Below, piece after piece: positions 7,533 to 11,354 of a DNA stretch of 11,354 nt (its first letter is position 1; each line of letters opens with the position of its first letter). The notes beneath the pieces were generated by a model. The model was not told the origin of the DNA, ran no database searches, and was given only the letters and a program-made list of their open reading frames with translations. The translations under genes and the position numbers were made by a program. The DNA comes from Betaproteobacteria bacterium (GTDB lineage Bacteria > Pseudomonadota > Gammaproteobacteria > Burkholderiales > SG8-41). The DNA lies in contig JAKFUJ010000071.1 in assembly GCA_021732805.1 (NCBI GenBank), positions 1 through 11,354 on the forward strand. Direction: 5' to 3'.

Positions 7533-8366
7533 TCAGGCGGCACGCGACCTGAATTCGTTCACGGTTTCATCAACACGCTGAAAAATCCCGCCCGCCTCAA
7601 TGATCTGCTGAATCAGCTTTTCCAGCATCATCATGCGATGGCCGCGACCGATGATGAACGGATGGCAGGTATAGGTCAGCACACCCCAGTCAACCATCTG
7701 TCTCATGTAGTGAAAATCCTGAATCCAGTTGTCACCAACGTCGCCCGCATTCTGCAAGCCCTGACGCAGACTGGTTTCCATGCGCATAAATTCAAAATGG
7801 GGAGAATCATCGGTGGACCAGTGTATCGGCATCTCGACCAAGGGGCTCAAACGACCGAACTCTGCCCTGTGTTCGATCGTGATGTGATCATGGCCTCTTG
7901 CAAAATAAGGAGAGTAGTCGTTCCCCATCATGCTGCTGTCGTAATCGAAACCATGTTTCAGCATCAAATCCACCGAATGCGGCGACAGATCCCACGATGG
8001 CGACCTGTAGCCACGGGCATACCTGCCGGAGATTTTCTTGATCGCATCATTACCCCGCACCAACTCGGACTCCTCCAGTTCCCGGGACAGACTCGCCGGC
8101 GGGCGATGCGTCCAGCCGTGATGGCCGATTTCATGTCCGGCCTCCACCACTCTGGCAACCGCCTCGGGAAATGACTCTATGGTATGGCCGGGCACATACC
8201 ACGAGGTGCTGATGCCGTATTTTTTGAACAGCGCAAGCAGCCGCGGCGCACCAACGCGAGGACCAAATTCACCACGCGAACGCCAACCTGCGGAATCCTG
8301 ACCTCGCGCGATAAAACCCGAGATCCCATCAAAATCAAAAGTCAGGCAGACGATATGCTTGGGCAT
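7533..8366 (-). CDS. Polysaccharide deacetylase (NodB-fold) family protein, HpPgdA/PuuE-like, cytoplasmic
   Basis: This is a carbohydrate esterase 4 / NodB-homology-fold hydrolase of 277 residues. CLTFDFD at 7-13 supplies the likely base Asp11 and metal ligand Asp13. GHEIGHHGWTHRPP at 77-90 supplies metal ligands His83 and His87. GYRSPSWDLSP at 119-129 is motif 3, and TYTCHPFIIGR at 231-241 holds the motif 5 histidine (His235). The spacing and the segment SWYVPGHTIESFP (55-67) resemble the Helicobacter HpPgdA subgroup and PuuE-type allantoinases more than extracellular chitin or peptidoglycan deacetylases. There is no signal peptide or membrane segment, so a small cytoplasmic amide, imide or ureide is a likelier substrate than a polymer (inference). 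It lies 100 bp upstream of the dehydratase on the same strand and is divergent from the GGT-fold gene. No good Shine-Dalgarno is seen; the start follows family alignment. Confidence 0.88.
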   Translation of the reverse strand: MPKHIVCLTFDFDGISGFIARGQDSAGWRSRGEFGPRVGAPRLLALFKKYGISTSWYVPGHTIESFPEAVARVVEAGHEIGHHGWTHRPPASLSRELEESELVRGNDAIKKISGRYARGYRSPSWDLSPHSVDLMLKHGFDYDSSMMGNDYSPYFARGHDHITIEHRAEFGRLSPLVEMPIHWSTDDSPHFEFMRMETSLRQGLQNAGDVGDNWIQDFHYMRQMVDWGVLTYTCHPFIIGRGHRMMMLEKLIQQIIEAGGIFQRVDETVNEFRSRAA

Positions 8367-8400
8367 GGCGCTTGAGCGGGAAATTTGTTGAGCAATGAGA

Positions 8401-8418
8401 AGGGCCTTGACCGGCCCT
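8401..8418. promoter_or_regulatory. Short GC-rich inverted repeat in the divergent promoter region
   Basis: AGGGCC and GGCCCT flank a six-base spacer (TTGACC), giving a perfect 6 bp inverted repeat. It sits near the middle of the 123 bp between the divergent deacetylase and GGT-fold genes. The position suits an operator controlling both, but the arms are short and no cognate regulator gene is in the window. It is not followed by a T-run on either strand, so it is not a convincing terminator. Confidence 0.3.
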
Positions 8419-8433
8419 ATGCGTTACGAATGC

Positions 8434-8462
8434 TTTTCGATTAGCATCCAAACGATTATATA
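8434..8462 (+). promoter_or_regulatory. Candidate promoter for the GGT-fold gene and binding-protein genes
   Basis: TATATA (8457-8462) within an AT-rich stretch is a good -10 candidate. TTTTCG (8434-8439), 17 bp upstream, is a weak -35. Transcription would start near 8469, about 20 nt before the ATG at 8490. The stretch is strikingly AT-rich for this window. Confidence 0.35.
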
Positions 8463-8489
8463 TTCATCCATTACCCGAAGAATCACATC

Positions 8490-10058
8490 ATGCACACACA
8501 TTTCGTCCAGAACTGGAACGTCAGCAAACCGGTTGCCCGCGCCCGCGGCGGCATAGTTACATCCCAGAACCGCATCGCCAGCAATGCCGGTGCGCAAATC
8601 CTGGAAGCAGGCGGCAATGCCATAGACGCAGCTGTAACAACCGGTCTCGCGCTGGCCGCCGTTGAACCCTGGAACAGCGGTCTTGGCGGCGTCGGATTCA
8701 TGCTGATCTATCTCGCCACGGAAGACCGTGTTCACGTCGTCGATTTCGGCCCGATTTCGCCTTATGCACTGAATCCCGCCGACTATCCGATGACCGGCGG
8801 CACTACCAGCGATTTGTTCACGTGGCCGACGGTGCAGGACGACCGTAATGTACATGGTCCGATGTCGATTGCCATTCCGGGTCATGTGGATGGTTTGAGC
8901 ACCGCTCTAACAAAATTCGGCACACTGCCTTTCAAGGAAGTGATACAGCCCGCAATCGGGCTGGCGAATGAAGGCATCGCAGTAGACTGGTATATGACGC
9001 TCAAGGTGGCAACCATGGCCCGGGAACTGGCGCGTTATCCGGTCACCCGAGACATCTGGCTACCCGACGGTTTTCCGCCTGTTACTTCGATCGGAGCGCC
9101 GTTGCAAAGACTCAAACTCACAGGACTCGCCGCAACCATGCGCAGACTGGCTGACGCGGGACCACGGGATTTTTACGAAGGAGAAATCGCCGGCAGCATC
9201 ATTCGTGATCTGCGGGCCATGGGCGGCAACCTGTCAGCGGGGGACCTGAAGAACTTCCATGCCCGCATCGTGGCTCCCATCGAAACCAGTCATGGAAAAG
9301 CACAATTGGCGCTGGCTCCGGCATTGACCGCAGGACCAACGATGCTGCGCGCCCTTGCTCCACTGAGAAACCTCCGCTTTGAAAGTGGCGGCCCAAAAGC
9401 CGACGCTTTTGTCGCCTATGCCGGCGCACTCCGTGATGCCTACGCAGAGCGCTTGACGAGCATGGGCGACACCAGTGACCGACGCGACCCTTCGACAACC
9501 ACTCACCTCAATGTCATCGACAGACACGGCAATATGGTCGCACTGACTCAGACCCTGCTGTCGGTTTTTGGCTCCAAAGTGGTGCTGCCTTCCAGCGGAG
9601 TTCTGATGAACAACGGCATCATGTGGTTCGACCCGCGGCCTGATTCGCCAAATTGCCTCGCACCAGGCAAGCGCGCATTGTCGAACATTTGCCCTGTCAT
9701 TGCGCGCCGAGACGGCAAGCCGTGGTTCGCGATCGGCGCGTCGGGTGGACGTAAAATCCTGCCTGCGGTGTATCAGGTCAGTTCATTCCTGATCGATCAC
9801 GACATGACGCTTGCCGATGCTTTCCATCAGCCGCGCATCGACGCCAGTGGCGGCGATACCGTCGGTGTTGATCCACGTCATCCCGATACCGTACAGTTGG
9901 CACTGGCCGGAAAATTTCCAGTCCAGCCCAGTGAACTGGTGGTTTATCCAACAAATTTCGCGTGCCCCAGCGCAGTGCTTCGTGACCCGGAATCAGGCGA
10001 ACATTTCGGCATCTCGGATGTCATGTCGCCATGGTCCGGTGCAATAGCGGAACCGTGA
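8490..10058 (+). CDS. Gamma-glutamyltransferase-fold Ntn hydrolase, divergent, substrate unknown
   Basis: The 522-residue protein has the GGT fold. ASNAGAQILEAGGNAIDAAV (30-49) and GLGGVGFML (64-72) mark the large-subunit start. STTTHLNVIDRHGNMVALTQ (335-354) holds the self-cleavage site, with Thr337 as the predicted new N-terminal nucleophile and subunits of about 336 and 186 residues. GASGGRK (416-422) supplies the oxyanion-hole glycines. Compared with E. coli GGT as I recall it, the gamma-glutamyl-binding residues appear replaced: Arg114 by Gly87 (DFGPISP), Asn411 by Leu357, Gln430 by Gly376 and Asp433 by Trp379 (NNGIMWFDP). No signal peptide is present, unlike periplasmic GGT. It is therefore probably an amide hydrolase or acylase-type relative, the group that includes cephalosporin acylases and oxamate amidohydrolase HpxW. 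It is followed after 48 bp by a Bug binding protein, probably in one operon. Confidence 0.88.
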   Translation: MHTHFVQNWNVSKPVARARGGIVTSQNRIASNAGAQILEAGGNAIDAAVTTGLALAAVEPWNSGLGGVGFMLIYLATEDRVHVVDFGPISPYALNPADYPMTGGTTSDLFTWPTVQDDRNVHGPMSIAIPGHVDGLSTALTKFGTLPFKEVIQPAIGLANEGIAVDWYMTLKVATMARELARYPVTRDIWLPDGFPPVTSIGAPLQRLKLTGLAATMRRLADAGPRDFYEGEIAGSIIRDLRAMGGNLSAGDLKNFHARIVAPIETSHGKAQLALAPALTAGPTMLRALAPLRNLRFESGGPKADAFVAYAGALRDAYAERLTSMGDTSDRRDPSTTTHLNVIDRHGNMVALTQTLLSVFGSKVVLPSSGVLMNNGIMWFDPRPDSPNCLAPGKRALSNICPVIARRDGKPWFAIGASGGRKILPAVYQVSSFLIDHDMTLADAFHQPRIDASGGDTVGVDPRHPDTVQLALAGKFPVQPSELVVYPTNFACPSAVLRDPESGEHFGISDVMSPWSGAIAEP

Positions 10059-10092
10059 ACGGCCGCGGCACGAAAATTGCACAGCACATGCC

Positions 10093-10100
10093 AAAGGAAA
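10093..10100 (+). promoter_or_regulatory. Ribosome binding site of the first Bug gene
   Basis: AAAGGAAA lies seven to nine bases before ATG 10107. It decides the start in favour of 10107 over the in-frame ATG at 10077, which would add ten polar residues ahead of the signal peptide. Confidence 0.5.
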
Positions 10101-10106
10101 CAAGCG

Positions 10107-11087
10107 ATGAAATTCCATCCTGCAGTTTTACTCGCAATTGTTGCCCTCGGTTTTGCTGCCTGCCCCGTGTATGCCGCGCAGACACCAGCTTATCCGAATA
10201 AGCCCATAAGACTGATCGTTCCTTTTGCTGCCGGCGGTCCGATGGATATTATTTCACGGGCGATCGGCGAAAAAATAACCGTGGACTGGGGGCAACAGGT
10301 CATTGTCGACAACCGCAGTGGAGCCGGCGGCACCATCGGCGTCGAAGTTGCGGCACGATCCGCAGCGGACGGCCATACCCTGATCACCGGACACATGGGC
10401 ACCCACGCCGTGAATCCCAGCCTGTACCCAAAGCTGGGCTACGATCCGGTCAAGGATTTTGCGCCGGTTTCCCTGATTGCAACCCTGCCGCTCGGCCTCT
10501 TCTTGCACCAGTCTGTTCCTGCGAAGTCGGTTCGCGACCTGATTGCAGTGGCGAAAGCCAAACCCGCCACCATCAATTTTGCAACCGCAAGCAGCGGCGG
10601 CCCCACTCATATGGCCGCCGAAATGCTCAAGTCGATGTCCGTAATCAATATCGTGCATGTTCCCTACAAGGGCAACGCCGCGGCACTGAATGCACTGGTC
10701 TCGGGTGAATCACACATGATGTTCAGCAATCTGCTGACCGGCATGCCGCACGTGCGCAGCGGACGCCTGCATCTGCTTGCAATCTCCAGCGGCAAACGCT
10801 CATCCCAGTCACCGGAACTGCCCACTATCGCTGAGGCCGGCGTGCCCGGCTACGACTTCACACCCTGGTACGGCATTCTCGCTCCTGCAGCGACACCCCA
10901 CAGCATCATCATGAAATTGAACCGGAAAATCGTCGGCATCATTGAGACTCCTGACATGAAATCACGGTTCCTGAGCCAGGGTGTGGATCTGACTACCAGC
11001 ACTCCGGAGGAATTTTCAAACTTGATACGCACCGAAATCACCAAGTGGCGAAAGATCGTCAAGGATACCGGCGCGAGTGTCGGTTAA
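10107..11087 (+). CDS. Bug-family (TctC-like) tripartite tricarboxylate transporter substrate-binding protein
   Basis: Bug proteins are periplasmic two-lobed binding proteins that capture carboxylates and related solutes, sometimes for a TctA/TctB membrane pair. The 326-residue length is typical. The signal peptide spans about residues 1-25 (hydrophobic VLLAIVALGFAA, cleavage after VYA). The mature start YPNKPIRLIVPFAAGGPMDI is the family hallmark. QVIVDNRSGAGGTIG, AADGHTL, NPSLYPKLGYDPVKDFAPV, VPYKGNAAALNALVSGE, SPELPTIAEAGVPGYDF and WYGILAPAATP follow in the expected order. The cysteine in FAACPV is not a convincing lipobox. It lies 48 bp after the GGT-fold gene, which suggests that its ligand is a substrate of the neighbouring enzymes. 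No tctA or tctB homologue lies within the window. Confidence 0.93.
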   Translation: MKFHPAVLLAIVALGFAACPVYAAQTPAYPNKPIRLIVPFAAGGPMDIISRAIGEKITVDWGQQVIVDNRSGAGGTIGVEVAARSAADGHTLITGHMGTHAVNPSLYPKLGYDPVKDFAPVSLIATLPLGLFLHQSVPAKSVRDLIAVAKAKPATINFATASSGGPTHMAAEMLKSMSVINIVHVPYKGNAAALNALVSGESHMMFSNLLTGMPHVRSGRLHLLAISSGKRSSQSPELPTIAEAGVPGYDFTPWYGILAPAATPHSIIMKLNRKIVGIIETPDMKSRFLSQGVDLTTSTPEEFSNLIRTEITKWRKIVKDTGASVG

Positions 11088-11138
11088 AGTAATTTCAGCC
11101 CGGCGAACCCGGCATGCACTTATTCCGGGGCTTAGCCA

Positions 11139-11166
11139 TTGACCGGATATTCCGTCTGCAATAATT
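11139..11166 (+). promoter_or_regulatory. Possible promoter between the two Bug genes
   Basis: TTGACC (11139-11144) and ATAATT (11161-11166) are spaced by 16 bp, with the next ATG 16 bp further on. The -35 match is good and the -10 is mediocre. It sits in a 95 bp gap, so the second Bug gene may have its own promoter. Weak motif evidence. Confidence 0.25.
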
Positions 11167-11182
11167 CAATTGGAAAATAATC

Positions 11183-11354
11183 ATGAACATCACCTTTCGT
11201 CATCTGGTACCGGCTCTCGGCATAATGGCACTCACCCAAAGCGCTGTGCAGGCGCAGCAGGTGACGGATTATCCAAATCGCCCGATGCGCATCATTACCG
11301 GCTACCTGCCCGGCGGAGTCAGCGACACCATTGCCCGGGTCATGGCCTTTCAAC
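11183..11354 (+). CDS. Second Bug-family substrate-binding protein (cut by right edge)
   Basis: Only the first 57 codons are in the window. ATG 11183 is preceded by GGAA at 11172-11175, a fair ribosome binding site. Residues 1-24 form a signal peptide (HLVPALGIMALTQSAVQAQ). The mature start YPNRPMRIITGYLPGGVSDT followed by IARVMA is the Bug hallmark, with GYLPGG in place of the commoner PFAAGG seen in the preceding paralogue. It is on the same strand 95 bp after the first Bug gene. The N-terminal sequences differ clearly, so this is an old paralogue rather than a recent duplication. Confidence 0.88.
   Translation, partial: MNITFRHLVPALGIMALTQSAVQAQQVTDYPNRPMRIITGYLPGGVSDTIARVMAFQ

Noticed and set aside
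10133..10165. Possible lipoprotein signal in the first Bug protein
   Set aside because: The cysteine in GFAACPV lacks a good L-x-A/G-C lipobox, and an ordinary cleavage site (VYA) follows.
11088..11135. Possible hairpin terminator after the first Bug gene
   Set aside because: GCCCGG and CCGGGGC arms pair only with a bulge around a long loop and no T-run follows.
11141..11154. 14-mer GACCGGATATTCCG also found near 4350-4363
   Set aside because: A single 14-base coincidence in a window this long is not far from chance, and the other copy sits just after nnr with no related context.

Overview
The window is a chromosomal segment of about 11.4 kb, GC-rich (my impression is high fifties percent). 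It most likely comes from a betaproteobacterium, probably Burkholderiales-like. The evidence is a long E. coli-type PurL, a fused NAD(P)H-hydrate repair enzyme and tandem Bug-type (TctC-like) periplasmic binding proteins, a family that is greatly expanded in that group. No rRNA, tRNA, CRISPR array, plasmid or phage gene is visible, and no gap between genes exceeds about 170 bp.

Left half (1-5715), housekeeping. The 5' 911 codons of purL lie on the minus strand and run off the left edge. An 82 bp gap separates it from the divergent plus-strand nnr gene (NAD(P)H-hydrate epimerase/dehydratase). A secreted DUF2059-like protein follows on the plus strand. It converges on a minus-strand crcB fluoride channel with only 48 bp between them.

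Middle (5735-5875). A 141 bp element with near-perfect 15 bp inverted ends (14/15) and a third internal copy of the same GTTGAAAAA core fills the gap between crcB and the next gene. It abuts the stop codon of that gene. It looks like a MITE or other small palindromic repeat.

Right half (5876-11354), a catabolic and transport cluster. Two minus-strand genes encode a UxaA/GarD-family sugar-acid dehydratase and a cytoplasmic NodB-fold deacetylase of the HpPgdA/PuuE type. From a shared 123 bp divergent region, three plus-strand genes follow: a gamma-glutamyltransferase-fold Ntn hydrolase and two consecutive Bug solute-binding proteins, the second cut by the window end. The inferred logic is that Bug proteins capture a carboxylate-bearing solute, the deacetylase-fold and GGT-fold enzymes cut C-N bonds in it, and the UxaA-like enzyme dehydrates a hydroxy-acid product. 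The GGT-fold enzyme keeps its catalytic threonine but appears to lack the residues that recognise a gamma-glutamyl group. The substrate is therefore probably not glutathione-like, and this is the most interesting feature of the window.
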